From Bostrychus sinensis (lineage: Eukaryota > Chordata > Actinopteri > Gobiiformes > Eleotridae), in assembly GCA_020698575.1 (NCBI GenBank), contig CM036252.1:7763178-7827177 (forward strand): a stretch of DNA of 64,000 nt, in the 5' to 3' direction. The notes under the pieces were generated by a model. That model searched no databases and had not been told where the DNA came from. It saw only the letters and a program-made list of their open reading frames with translations. Both the position numbers and the translations under genes were made by a program. Below are positions 33,001-44,569 of the stretch, piece by piece; within the stretch, counting starts at the first letter, position 1; every line of letters starts with the position of its first letter.

Positions 33001-36000
33001 CTGGGGACTCAGAGGTGGACTCGTCCATCACTCAAGCTGAAGTCACTGAGGTGGTTTCAAAAGCTCCTCAGTGGCAAGGCACCGGGGGTGGATGAGATCC
33101 GCCCTGAGTACCTTAAGTCCCTGGATGTTGCGGGGCTGTCGTGGCTGACACGTCTCTGCAACATCGCGTGGCGGTCGGGGACAGTGCCTCTGGACTGGCA
33201 GACCGGGGTGGTGGTCCCTCTTTTTAAGAAGGGGGACCGGAGGGTGTGTTCCAACTACAGGGGGATCACACTCCTCAGTCTCCCTGGGAAAGTCTATTCC
33301 AGGGTACTGGAGAGGAGAATTCAGCCGATAGTTGAACCTCGGATTCAGGAGGAACAATGCGGTTTTCATCCTGGTCGTGGAACAGTGGACCAGCTCTTCA
33401 CCCTCTATCGGGTGCTCGAGGGTTCATGGGAGTTCACCCATCCAGTCCACATGTGCTTTGTGGATTTGGAGAAAGCGTTCGACCGTGTCCCTTGTAGCGT
33501 TCTTTGGGGGGTGCTCTGGGAATATGGGGTCCAAGGCCCTCTGCTAGGGGCTGTCTGGTACAACCAGAGCAGGAGCTTGGTCCACATTGCTGGCAGTAAG
33601 TTGGACCTGTTCCCAGTACATGTTGGACTCCGGCAGGGCTTCCCTTTGTCACTGGTTCTGTTCATAATTTTTATGGACAGAATTTCTAGGCGCAGCCAGG
33701 GGCCGGAGGGAGTCTGGTTTGGGGGCCACAGGATTTCATCTCTGCTTTTTGCGGATGATGTTGTCCTGTTGGCTTCATCAGGCCAGGACCTTCAGTGTGC
33801 ACTGGGACGGTTTGCAGCCGACTGTGAAGCGGCTGGGATGAGAATCAGCACCTCCAAGTCTGAGGCCATGGTTCTCGACCAGAAAAGGGTGGCTTGCCCT
33901 CTCCAGGTCGAAGGAGAGGTCCTGCCTCAAGCGGAGGAGTTTAAGTATCTCGGGGTCTTGTTCATGAGTGAGGGAAGGATGGAGCGTGAGATCGACAGAC
34001 GGATCGGTGCAGCGTCTGCAGTAATGCGGTCGTTGTATCAGTCTGTCGTGGTGAAGAAGGAGCTGAGCTGAAAGGCAAAGCTCTTGATTTACCGGTCGAT
34101 CTACGTTCCTACTCTCACCTATGGCCATGAGCTTTGGGTCATGACCAAAAGGACAAGATCCCGGATACAAGTGGCCGAAATGAGTTTCCTCCGCAGGGTG
34201 GCTGGGCGCTCCCTTAGAGATAGGGTGAGGAGCTCTGTCACCCGGGAGGAGCTCGGAGTAGAGCCGCTTCTCCTCCACATCGAGAGGAGCCAGTTGAGGT
34301 GGCTCGGGCATCTGTTCCAGATGCCTCCTGGATGCCTTCCTGGGCAGGTGTTCCGGGCATGTCCCACCGGGAGGAGGCCCCGGGGAACCTATGACACGCT
34401 GGAGAGACTATGTCTCCCGGCCTGGGAATGCCTTGGGGTCTCCCCGGTAGAGCTGGAGGAAAGTCTGGGCATCTTTGCTTAGACTGCTGCCTCCGCGACC
34501 CGGATAAGCGGAAGAAGATGGCTGGATGGCTTCTGGAAGTGCTCCATACATGCACCATGTCACAATTATTTTGGTATTTGAGGTTTGTACAATGTACTTC
34601 CAACTAAACCTTTATTTAAAAATGTTGATTTGACAGAAACCAAATGCAGTTAACATCTGGGTTTTCATGCAGGTAATATGGTTTAGTAATGTCTGTGAAA
34701 TTTCTGTGAAGACTCTCGACATCCAGGCTAAATGAATCACAACAAAAGGTTTAAAAAAGCAGTCATCTGGATTTTAAAGAAGACATTTCACCTTCATTCA
34801 ACAGGCTTTGTCAGTTCTGAACTGAGCTGGTGAGAGCTGGGCTATAGGCGCCTGGGAAGGGCCTGAAACTAAATTCTATTGGTTAAGAAAACTCGAAAGG
34901 GCTCAGTGGTTTTGGGTTGTTATTGTCCTCTGTCCTCTGCTGGAGTGAGTGGGACAGTTGTTAAACCTCCTGAGGACCAGGTCTAGTCTGCTCCTTCTGT
35001 TTTTTATGACCTGAGGGAAACTGGTTTAGTTTGTGTTACAAGAGACTGCTGTAAACAGAGAGAAGCCATTTCTCTTCAAGGGTTTTCTCTTTTCACAAAG
35101 ATTGCTTCTTTGACTCCTCACTCAAACCATCCTTTCTCTCTGGCTAAGATTTGGACCTCGCTGTTCTCAAAGGAGTGGTTTGTGTCCTTCAGGTGGAGGT
35201 GTACTGCAGATTCTGGTCCACTGGAGTTGGCCCTGCGGTGTTGGTATAACCTATTTGCAGAGGTTGTACCAAGATGATTTCTTTTTTTAAACCTTTTGTT
35301 GAGATGATTTAGTAATGTGGATTTACCAGTGGGTTTGGTAAGTGTTTACCAGTTTTAGTTTTCTTGTCTTCCTTGATCATTGTTTCCTTAATAGCAACAA
35401 CTTACTGAATGATTATAAAAACATAGAAGACCCAATAGAGCCCTGTTGTGGATTTTATGTAGGAAATAATATTTCAATTAATCTGATGTTGCTTAATACA
35501 GTATTATGTTTTTAATATGAATTATATTGCTTCCATTAGAAATGATTATGCTATTACTGCAGTGTTTAAAGTCCTGGTAAATTGTTGTAGAGGAGCCAAA
35601 AATAAAACATTGCCAAAATAAAAAGTCTTACCTGAAAGCACAAACTGGACAGGTATTCTGCTGAGAGTGTCTGTGGTGGTTTTCACTTCCTGTACACCAT
35701 TAGTTTGAGTCAGGGTGATATTAGTTCTGGGGAATTCCTCCATCATCAGCTGCACTGCGTACAGACCTGTACTGTTGCTGTCTGTTGGGCTCAAGGACAA
35801 CGTGCAAGTCTAAAAAATAATCAATCCATTGTTAAGTCTTATTGGTGATTAAGCATTTGAGCTAAATTAATAGTCAAGTTTTCTTACCGGTGACAGGCTG
35901 AGCACAGAGGGAGGTGTGCACTGGGCACACTCATAAGAATTTATACTGTTATTTGCATATCTGCATTTAAGCAGGTCTCCATCAGGGTCAAAGGTCAACA

Positions 36001-38535
36001 GAGGAATGTCTCTCTGACAGTTTGAAGGCACTCTGGAACCAAAACAGAAATTTGCAGCTTAAGTTTCCACACAACAAGTCCATATAGTCCATAAAATGCT
36101 TCTTTTATTAATTATTGAATACATGTTCCAATTGTCAGAGGTCCTTTCACAGACAGACCACTCTTTGAACCTCCAGTGTTGAGGGGTACATGAAAAAGTA
36201 ATGATGAATTCCATTGAATTCCCATTGTGGCTCCGAGTTGTGGCATGTTGGTGCTGCTCACCTGTGAGGTGATTGGTGGGTGGCACCTCCGAGCCTATAA
36301 AGCAGAGTGGGTGGTCCATGCGCGCCGCGAACACTCTCCAGTGGGCTTGGTGGCGGCGGTGTGTGGTGTGCTGCCACACGGCTAAACCCTTTATACCGTG
36401 GCGTTTTAATGAGCGTGGGTTGAATGCTTCGCTGCAGGCGTGTCCGGAGTTCAGTGTGTTACATACTTGGTGAGTTTATCGCCTTCCTCTGCACCCTCTA
36501 TGAGCTTTTGCAGCTCCACTGACTGGGATGATGTTTTAGATCTGTAGCTGTTGTTGTGGCTAGCCGTGGCTGCTGTGCGGCTTCACCCCCCCCGCCCCCC
36601 GGGCGTGTTGTCAGGCATGCGTTGTGGATCCGGGCCCCACGACCTTGGTGAGTTAGCTCGTTGTCTAGCTTTCACTTTGGATTTATGCCAGGGCTGATCC
36701 AAATCTAAATTTCTTTAGCTCCTGGGCCGTTGCTGCGACTAGCTGTGGTTCATTGCGGCTCTCCCCCTCCTCCTGCTGCCTGCATGCGTGCTCCATTGCT
36801 GGCAGGTAAGACGCCAATGTTTTACCTTCTTTAGTTTCTTTTATATTTATTGAAACTCGTGTCCTTATTTAGGCACGTGACCCACAGCGTGCGCAGCGGG
36901 TTTTAAGAGCCATCACCCTCCTGGAAGATGCCGTTGTTTTGTCCTGGTTAACTTTGGTTTGTCCTCATTTGGTCCCACCTTGCTTTTCTGTTTTAAGCCA
37001 TGCGTCCTTGTAGCACCACCCCAGAACGAGCATATTAACACTGATTCATTTCCTTTTGTTATTTTGTACAGATTTTCTTCAGTTTGGTGAGTTTAACCTT
37101 GCATTTGTGTGTGTTTCTTTTGTTTTATTTTTGCATTAACATCATTCTGCTTTGCTATTTTCTTTTGCTACTTATTGCATGGCTTTTGCTTTTTGCATTT
37201 TTGTTGCATGTGTTTGCTGTGCTTATTGTTGCTTTGTAAGTGTTCTGATTATTTGTGTGAATTATTAGTTCCAGTTTGTTTATTTGGAAATGTTTAATGC
37301 ATTTTATTCACTGCTATAGGCCTATAGAAATTTTATTGACTGGTTTAAATAAAATTGATTGTTTTATCATTATATTTCTGATTCACGTTCTCTCCTTTTG
37401 ATGTCCAGACCTGGTGCGGCCTTTTCCATGGTATAGTGGGGTTGGTCCCGGGGCCTTATCCCCAGGTGGCGTTGTTGGTACGTTAGTTAAAATTTATTTA
37501 TTTAAAAACACCCTCACGCCACATAGTACTCATTGTGAAAATGTGTTGTAGTGAAATGGTGCTTAAGTAAAAGCAATGTTTTGAAAGTCTCATAAATAGC
37601 ACGAAGTGTACCTTACCTAAAGATAGACAGGATGGTGGTCTGTGGTGATCTGTTGGGTTGTCCAGTGTCTGAGCGGTTTCCCATTTCCACCTGAATATAG
37701 GCTTCTGATCCAGTGATGCCATTTACAACAGGGGTTATCCAGTTAGAATCAGAGTAATAGTTATAAATGATGAGTTGATAGAAGTCCCTATAGAAGACAT
37801 TAACAGCTCAAGCATGAGAAATAAACTTCAAGCAATTATAAGTCCATGACCTACCACAAATACAACTTAAATGGAGTCTGACCCGTCCAAACCCAGATTC
37901 CTTCTGTCTGACAGAACTCTGTTTGAGAATTAGAGTCTACATTGTAGAAATACAATGAATCCAGAGTCAAACAGCCACTAAGGCAACCCCAGCCACCGCC
38001 GTAACAGTTATTAGTATTTGTTTTATAGCGAAATTCAACCTGAAAAGAAATGGAGAAATGACAAACGTTACATGAATCCTTCAAAATAAAAGCCTTGTAC
38101 AAATATGTAATGTGTTAGTGAATAAAAACACAAAATAAAATCAAATAGCACTGTACTCTGTATAATTAGTGGCAGTTGAATTGACTCAAACATTAAACTC
38201 TGTGGTTTGTGTTGGTGGCTGCATATCTCTGTCAATGTTTTTAAATTAAGCTACAACTCTTTTGCACAATTTCTTTTGTTCATTAAAAATTGTGTGTTTG
38301 TCCTTTATAATGTTTTTAGAATTAGACATTTTAAATCTTTTAGCAATTTTTAGAAGTAATGTAAAAATACTGTAGCTGCACTGTTACTGCTTTTCTGTAT
38401 TAATCATGCACTTACCGTGACGCTTCCATTGTTGATTTGTTTTAAGTAATAAGTCATCACTGTTCCAGCGTAGAAAACCTGAGATCTGCAGACGGGCGGC
38501 AGCAGCAGCAGCAGCAGTACCCAGAGGCGCTCCAT
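27050..38535 (-). CDS. Copy 4 of the FDPDGD/mucin-like secreted family, complete, 489 aa
   Basis: Eleven exons: 38416-38535, 37855-38039, 37617-37787, 35888-36032, 35632-35809, 31969-32110, 30306-30446, 30177-30229, 28004-28171, 27307-27377, 27050-27145 (sum 1,470 nt, in frame throughout). Signal peptide MERLWVLLLLLLPPVCRSQ. Exon 2 starts VEFRYKTNTNNCYGGGWGC and has the four-cysteine pattern with EFCQTEGIW. Exon 3 has VEMGNRSDTGQPNRSPQTT, exon 4 LLTFDPDGDLLKCRYANNS, exon 5 LYAVQLMMEEFPRTN, exon 6 PSCTEGLYLPRFVEPTPQ, exon 7 ISELLFSGPHNMTE and VCFSVQAVL, exon 8 VLRCVIVNVGQ. Exon 9 is a short Thr-rich stalk (56 codons) with PNTT repeats. Exons 10-11 are almost identical to copy 2. The exon 2 donor is shifted by 3 nt, which avoids a TAG. 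Large introns carry SINE, LINE, hAT and Tc1 debris. Probably secreted; function unknown. Confidence 0.85.
27165..27264. repeat. 20-bp tandem repeat, 5 units, in the last intron of copy 4
   Basis: Five copies of ATTGTTATAACATGGGTCTG (the last ends TCTA), against three in the same intron of copy 2. Confidence 0.95.
28331..28829. mobile_element. hAT-type element (CAGTGTTTCTCAAACTTTTT ends)
   Basis: The left end is CACTGTTTCTCAAACTTTTTG. The right end is TTTGAGAACCACTGCC, its inverse. A second internal copy of the left-end motif (GGTTCTCGAACTTTTTTGG, about 28,689) suggests a composite of two elements. It lies in intron 8 of copy 4. Confidence 0.55.
29251..30016. mobile_element. hAT-type element, split by a hairpin MITE
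   Basis: The ends CAGCCATTCCCAAAGT and inverted CAGCGGCTCCCAAAGT are of the CAGNGGTTCCCAAAGT type. The interior 29,443-29,904 is a separate insertion. A sister element lies at 57,655-58,100, sharing GGGGGCCCC hairpin text near its right end. Confidence 0.6.
29443..29904. mobile_element. Nearly perfect hairpin MITE
   Basis: The left half (TGCTGCAAAAACTCAACAAC..., CATCTTACAGCCAACTTACAG, TTCAGAAAAAGTTATTC) is mirrored by the right half (AATACTTTTTCTGAACAG, TTGCTGTAAGATGAG, CTTGAGTTTTTGCAGCA). The whole could fold into one long stem. Confidence 0.75.
30693..31920 (-). mobile_element. Tc1-like transposon remnant with nested SINE
   Basis: Ends AGTTGCAAGAAAAATAAAG and inverted AGTTGCAAG lie far apart. 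The minus strand at about 31,200-30,890 encodes GWAMQQDTDPKHRRKSTTEW, the region around the second catalytic Asp of Tc1 transposases, followed by stops. The SINE at 31,447-31,800 interrupts it. It lies in intron 6 of copy 4. Confidence 0.7.
31447..31800 (-). mobile_element. tRNA-derived SINE
   Basis: On the minus strand it begins GGGGCGCAGTGGGTTAAGCA and carries GGTTCGAATCCC, a perfect pol III B box (plus 31,749-31,760). It then runs through CTGGGCAAGACACTTCACCC to a 3' tail AAAAGCGCTATATAAAATTG and an ATT repeat. This is the usual structure of a fish tRNA-SINE. Confidence 0.75.
32410..34545 (+). mobile_element. Rex3/RTE-like LINE, 5'-truncated and inactivated
   Basis: A reverse transcriptase is recognisable: GKAPGVDEIRPEYLKSLD, VVPLFKKGDRRVCSNYRGIT, FVDLEKAFDRVP, the catalytic FADD at 33,748-33,759, and EFKYLGVLF. 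The C-terminal part follows from 34,084 (IYRSIYVPTLTYGHELWV). Frameshifts near 32,610 and 33,060 and an in-frame TGA at 34,069-34,071 break the frame. The endonuclease domain is missing. The 3' end has the GGATAAGCGGAAGAAGATGG text also found at 54,565-54,738. It is inserted in intron 5 of copy 4, antisense to the host gene. The family label rests on resemblance only. Confidence 0.8.
36230..37480 (+). mobile_element. Unclassified GC-rich repeat-like unit in intron 3 of copy 4
   Basis: GC content is higher than the surroundings. It has a TATA-like CCTATAAAGCAGAG (about 36,293), a threefold recurrence of TTGGTGAGTT (36,470, 36,643, 37,084), and two diverged copies of a module TAGCTG...GGCTAGCCGTGG...GCGGCT (about 36,540-36,630 and 36,718-36,800). 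An AATAAA lies near 37,349. It may be a retroelement leader or solo LTR. No coding domain was found. Confidence 0.35.
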
Positions 38536-38565
38536 CCTGACTGCGACTGTCTCTGAACTCTGTGA

Positions 38566-38631
38566 CTTTAAATAAGACGATACTGCGATAACCTTTTGAT
38601 ATATAAAACACGTACAAGGAAACAGTTTTCC
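38566..38631 (-). promoter_or_regulatory. Core promoter of copy 4
   Basis: TTATTTAAAG on the minus strand (38,566-38,575) lies 31 bp upstream of the ATG. CAAGGAAACAGTTTTCC (plus reading) at 38,615-38,631 is identical to the site in copy 1. Confidence 0.55.
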
Positions 38632-40928
38632 AGAGAAATGTCAGGTGCCTTGAATTCTTCCAATTCTTTGAAAGCATCAAGCATCACGAAGACCTTATCA
38701 GTGTGGAATGATCAAGATTTTAAAAGGAAGTTGCACTGATAACAGTGCTTTGGTACTTTCCATTGTTTTTCCAAGAGTGTTTTTAAGTAAAGCCATAAAC
38801 TGGAAAAAGCAGTTCTGTGTTCTTAAACAAGCTGCCTCTTTACATTGAGATATTTTATTTTTAGTTACTATTGGCTGCATTTTTCATAAACCTTTATGCT
38901 ACTTAAATAAATGACAGTATATAAATGTGTGTGTCTAATTAACCACAGTCACATTAAAAAGAATTTCTTAATAAATACTGAATACGTGCTGGGTCTGTTA
39001 AGTCTGATTGTGTGTTTATGTTTGATCAACTGTTTGTGAAACCCTTTGAGGAGACTTTTGTTGTGATACTGGGCTGTACAAATAAAATTTAATTGAAATT
39101 TTGAATTGAAAGCCTGTTTATTTTTCTTTTTAAATACTTTTGTAAGGTACAGGCATGTGTGGGATGAGCAGCTGAGTTGAAAATGCGGGTTGCGCCCATA
39201 AAAAATTTGCCAAGTCATCTCCAATGCCAATGACAAACATGTTATTCCACTGTAGTGATGCCAAATCTGACCCTGAACTAGATGCTCTGTATATCTTTAC
39301 CATTGCGAGATAGGACCAGTGCCTTGGCAGAGGTCTGTGCTCTCCGAGTGCCTGTAGTTTTTTGCAGTTTGTTGCGTTTTTGTACATTGATTCATCTTTC
39401 TTTGTTCATAGCCTGCCTCTGAAAGGTTCCTTTCGCCTGACAACAGAGCTGAATTCTGATTGGATGAAAGCTCCAAAACAAACTCACTGTGCAGGAAGTA
39501 GCACAAGCACTTCATAACATAAAGAACAGTGCATTAAAGACAATACATTTTGTTTAAATGATCAATAAATATCACATTACAGAGGTGGAAGAAGTACTCA
39601 AAATCTGTACTTCAATAAAAGTACTGGTACTGTTGAGAAAAAGTAAAAATCTAGGACTTTTTAACCTGTTAACTAATTATTTCAAGTTGACAAAACAATG
39701 AACAGAAAAAAAATGTCTTATTCACCTCTGTAGACATTTTATGTGTTAAAGAACGCACAAATTGACACAGTTAATGGTCTGTGAAAATGTATTTTAATCA
39801 AATGAAAGCAGCACATTACAGAATATATGTAATTATAATTTAATAATAATTTCACACACTGCTCTTGATATAACATTAGTTTAAATGTGTGTTACAATTA
39901 AAGGGGTTCTTTTCCTTTTCGTCTCTTTCTCTCATGTTCTAATGTTGTTTCCTCATCAAAAACATACCTGGAGTTTTATTAAGGAAATACAAAGCTTTTT
40001 TTCCTCTGTTTGTGATCAAAAAAGGCAACACTCTGCACTCTGCTGGTCTCCCAACGTCCTCTGTTAGTCAGATAATGTTTTTAAAGCTTGTAAATGAGCT
40101 GCTATTCTAAAGGTAAACAAGACTGGTTTAAAAATGTGAATAAAAGTAGAATATTTCCTCTTTAATGTTACATAACAAACACCTTCACTGACTAAAAAGA
40201 ACTGGAGCAGATTTCTTTTACCTGGCAACAACAAAAAGCTGAAATCTGATTGGATAACAACCCATAATCACAAAAACAGACTGTACAGGAAGCAGTACAT
40301 CTCACAAGAAGACAACACTCACCACGGAGAATTATTACAGTTATGAAAAAATGACTTTAGACTTAGTAATTTTTGATTTTCAGAGACAATGTAATAACGT
40401 TGCACCATTAAACCCAGTGTTTGTGTGTTAAAATTGTAAAAGCTTGTCTCAGAAACAGCTGAGGAGCAGATGAAGAGCCAGAGTGGTGCAGAAGGTGGTG
40501 GAGGTTGTAAAGACGACTGGTGTGGCGTTATCTGGAGCAGGCTGCAGTCGCTGGTCTGCAGCGGAACCAGCGGTTGACAGCAGTTTGTGGAGTATGTGGC
40601 GTGAACAAGTCAACTGCAAAGAAAGCACAGAAAGAGCCGTGGTTGTCAGTCTCGTTGCTTATTACAGCCACACCCACACTAGAGGGCTGTGATTTGCAAT
40701 ATTCATTTTTTTTTTATTTAAACTGATAACACTGAGGTGAGGAGATTGTTTGTAATTTTTATGTTTCTGAGTAATTTCTCATGTTGGTTTTGTTTTTGTT
40801 TTAAATGCTTGTAGGTTACTAGTTTCTTAAAAATCTAACATTTAGCAAAGAGCCAAAGATCATAGCTTTAAGTTAAGTCATCTTTTAGCTTGCAGGCTAA
40901 AGCCATGTGTTAGCAGTTTAACCACACA
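38632..40928. other. Intergenic between copies 4 and 5
   Basis: No family exon was seen. The stretches 39,400-39,500 and 40,220-40,290 are flank duplicates (GGCAACAACAAAAAGCTGAA type). The stretch 39,902-40,161 is a TTAA-flanked 260-bp MITE. A short GC-richer stretch at 40,480-40,690 is not identified. Confidence 0.4.
39902..40161. mobile_element. TTAA-flanked MITE, 260 bp
   Basis: TTAA lies at 39,898-901 and 40,162-165. It shares internal phrases CTCATCAAAAACATACCTGGAG and TTTAAAAATGTGAATAAAA with 10,884-11,455, so it is a short member of that family. Confidence 0.6.
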
Positions 40929-41977
40929 CTGAAAAAAGCTGGGTTATTTCAGTGACCCATTTTCTGGGTTGACACAGTTGGGTCAGAGGTTGGGTTGCTA
41001 TAACCCAAGACTGGGTTAGAAATAACAACCCAACCTGGGTCAGGGTTCAGTCAGAGTCAGACTTTAACTGTCCTCAGCTCCAAAGGCAGGAGTTAGCTCA
41101 GTCTGAGAGAAACCTCAAATAAAAGGTCTGTACACACATTTTTATCTCATTATTCTGTCATTATGATTTAGTTTAAAGCTTTCTGTGACTGAATGTACTG
41201 CCATTGTTATTATTTTAACATTAATTTTGTCTCTGGCCTAAGTTGTAGCTTTTCTACTTTGTAGCCTGTAGCTTAGCTTGTAGCCTGTAGCTTAGCTTGA
41301 GAAATGGCTAGAAACCTAACGTTAGCCAAAAATAACACTGGAGTGTCAGCAAAAATGTTGAACCTTTTCTAATAATTATTTTCAGTATGTTTAGGGTAAA
41401 CTGTGGTGTAAAAAAATGCAATAGCTCTACTAGCTTTAGCGTCAGTTACTTGGCTAACTGCTAACTGCTACTTTTCAGTTTTAGAAATGCTGCTGTTGTT
41501 TCAGGTCGACTTTATCCTCTCCTTATGGACTTCTGAGCTGATATAGCTGTAGCTTTACAGATAAGAAGATATTTTTACTTATTTTTCACAATAAAAAATA
41601 AAATAAAATCACTTTTATATTTGGCTTAAATGACAAACATTTAATATTTGGTTTTCCTACGGGTGCCTTGGTAAAAATGCACTCAATCTGCCATCTGAGC
41701 TCTACCAGACTTTTACAAAATTTAGAGTACAAATACAAACTGTGTATTTAATGTTTTTATAGCCTTATGAAAACATGTCTCTGATAGAGAATGTACATAT
41801 TTTAGCTGTAAATGTGACTCTTTTTCTCTTTTTCCTTTTTCCCCAGAGCAGAATTTCCAGCAGCAGACTGAAGTGTCCCAGAGCAAGATTCTGACTGTGA
41901 AGAGTGTTCAAAACTACATTTGACCCAGCACTGGGTTACAAATTGGGTTAATTTTAAGCCAGCATTTTTTAGCGTGC
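40929..41977 (+). mobile_element. 1-kb TIR element (GCTGGGTTA type), plus copy
   Basis: The left end is CACTGAAAAAAGCTGGGTTATTTC. The right end carries AAATTGGGTTAATTTTAAGCCAGCA, its imperfect inverse. The ends are rich in CCCAAC/GTTGGG words. A reverse-orientation copy lies at 50,112-51,053 with very high similarity. No transposase was found. Confidence 0.65.
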
Positions 41978-41989
41978 AGGTCTAAACCA

Positions 41990-42110
41990 GGACACATCTA
42001 GAAGTAAACCAGGAAACATCTTGGACTAAAGCAGGTCTAAACCAGGACACATCTAGATATAAACCAGGCCTAAACCAGTACTAATCCAGGACTAATAAGG
42101 GACTAAGCAG
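41990..42110. repeat. Degenerate 12-bp repeat (CTAAACCAGGAC)
   Basis: Irregular copies of TCTAAACCAGGACACATCTAG and AACCAGGCCTAAACCAG lie directly next to the right end of the 1-kb TIR element. The same unit forms the large array at 51,930-52,915. Confidence 0.7.
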
Positions 42111-43217
42111 TGATCTAAACTTGAAGTTTAAGCCCCAACCAGATCAGGAATTACAAACTAAAACAGGATTAAAAGGGCTGAAAGTGCCAAAAAGTCCTGA
42201 GTACCACCAGAAGAACCCCAAGTGGCCCAAGCCCAGTGGGATCTGAACCACTGTGCTGGGGTCTCAGGGGAGATCCAGCCAATGTAAAGTTGGTTTGCTA
42301 AGGTCTTCATCTCAACATTGTGTTTAGGAGAAAATATAGTGGCCCCTGTGTACCACCACATACAACAAACCTAAATAAAACCTAAATAAACCACGTACCT
42401 TTTCCAACCATCGCAACGACACATCGAAGCTCTGAGGAAAACTTGGTTGTACTGTGGAAATAAAACAGGTTTCAGTTTCCATTTTGTTTCTCTGGTGTAT
42501 TTTCAGGTTGTTGTTTTTTAAAGCACTGACCCAAAAACTGCCTGGACGCTGAAGCAGACGGGATAGCTCTGTCCGTCTTCAGCAGCAGACGGCGTCCAAC
42601 TCAGGAAGTACTGTCCTGCGGAGTTCGTCTCCGTCATGCCGTGGGGTCCACTGAAGACAAGCTCAGAAATCCTTCAGAGAAATGATTTCACTGTCATTTT
42701 TTGCAGTCTCTTTTATATTTCTGAAGCATACGAACTGTTTGTTCTATTCAGTTTTCGGGCTAGCATCAGCTCTGACTGCTCTTGCATTGTTTACAGTTTT
42801 GACAAGTAAACCCAGGGACATTTCTGCTTTTTATTTAAATTAACTTACTCTAAATATCACTAATTATGTCTTTATCACAATATTCAACATTACTGCATGT
42901 GTTTCTCAGGTTGTGTAGCGCTAAAAATCCCCAGGTTAGCACTTACAGGTTAAAGAATGTCAAAGCTGAGCGGTGACTTACGTGGACGCGGTGGCCTCTG
43001 CCTTGATGTGGATCTGTAGAGTCTGACTGACACTGACGTGCATGAGGAGGCCATGTTGTGGGGTTGGTTCAACAAACCTGGGCAGGTACAGGCCCTCGGT
43101 GCAGGACGGAGCTGCTGCCTCCACTACAGCAAACAACCACCTGAATAGTTAACACTGCTGACTTACTGATGTTAAAGAAATGAATATACGTTGACAGGTA
43201 GTAGACTGTAAAGGGCT

Positions 43218-43412
43218 TTAAGAGGAAGAATGTGAGTTTTTTATCTAGACAGTAGAAAATTCAGTTTGTTTGTTTTTTCAGCTGTGACGCTGAAATTCTA
43301 AAATGCATTTATGAACATCTTTGCTAAATATCATCACCCTAGCATTAAAAAATGCCTAAATAAGAGCAAATTGAAAAACCCTAAAACGGTGCCAGGACAG
43401 CCTGAGGGTTAA
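43218..43412. mobile_element. Short TTAA-bordered repeat (inverted copy at 60,034-60,255)
   Basis: It ends CCTGAGGGTTAA and contains ATGCATTTATGAACATCTTTG and GAAAATTCAGTTTGTTTG, all mirrored at 60,034-60,255. It lies in intron 5 of copy 5. Confidence 0.6.
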
Positions 43413-44569
43413 CACTAATGTGTTTTATTAAGTTATGGGTAAAATGCACATCCACGCCAGTAGATGGTGCTGTAGGCGCCACTGTGGAGAGTAGAGCTTC
43501 AGAATAAACAAGCTACATGTCCCACGACATCATCTGACGCCCAAGACCCATTCAAATGTTCATGTTGTTCCCCGGCATACGCCCTCCGTTTGGCTAAAAT
43601 GTGGTTAATTCACTGAGGAATCATCAGTGGTTCATTCACTGCCTTGGCCAAAATCACCCATAATGCACCACGTTTTTTAATGTCGGGGCACAGACATATA
43701 TAACTTTTAAAAGCTTATTTAGCAAGTTTGAGGTTATATTTATAAAGAAAAGTGTGGTCCCTGATTCGATTGGGACCACATTTGTTCCAAATGTGTGTGT
43801 GTTTCGTTTTGTTTGTGTGTTATTGATTTTGTTGGTGTGACTGCCCTTCAGGGCCACCGTAGTAATGAGTTGTATTTTTAACACATTTCCCAGACAAAGA
43901 CAACAGAAACTCACCTGAAACTACAAACTGGACTGGGATCTTACTGATGATGTTACTGGTAGTTTTTGTTTCTTGAGACCCATTATTTTGAGTCAGAACA
44001 ATATTTGCCCTGGGGAAGTCCTCCATCATCAGCTGCACTGCGTACAGGCCTGTACTGCTGTTATCAGTCGGGCTGAATGTTAAAGTACAAGTCTGAGAAA
44101 CAATAAATGTATGGTTAGTTCATAAATTCACTGCCATGGTTGTAAAATGAAAAACTTTCTTACCGGTGACAGGCTGAGTATACGCGGTGGTGTACACGGG
44201 TCACACTCCAGCGGGTGTATAGTTTTATTTGCATATCTGCATTTTACCAAGTCACCATCAGGGTCAAAGGTCAACAGGCGAATGTCTCTCTGACAGTTCC
44301 AAGGGACTCTGGAGCAATGACACAGATACAGTGTTGTCAATCAAGTTGTGATAAAGTTTGTTTTCAGACACATTCCACTTTTTATTTCTATTTAGACACA
44401 GCAGAGTTCACCTTTGAGCAGAGGCAGTGGCTACAGACCCCAGTTACCCAGAGGAAACCAAATCATGAATAACACAGCTATATTAGACTTTTATTTATAT
44501 TTTGGTCACCTCTAGAACAGCATTGCATGTTTTACAAACTTTATAAACATCATGTAGTAAAAAGATTTT

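Noticed and set aside
40480..40690. Candidate missing exon 9 of copy 5 in the GC-richer patch
   Set aside because: Frames on the minus strand contain stops and are not Thr-rich. No phase-1 acceptor/donor pair fits.
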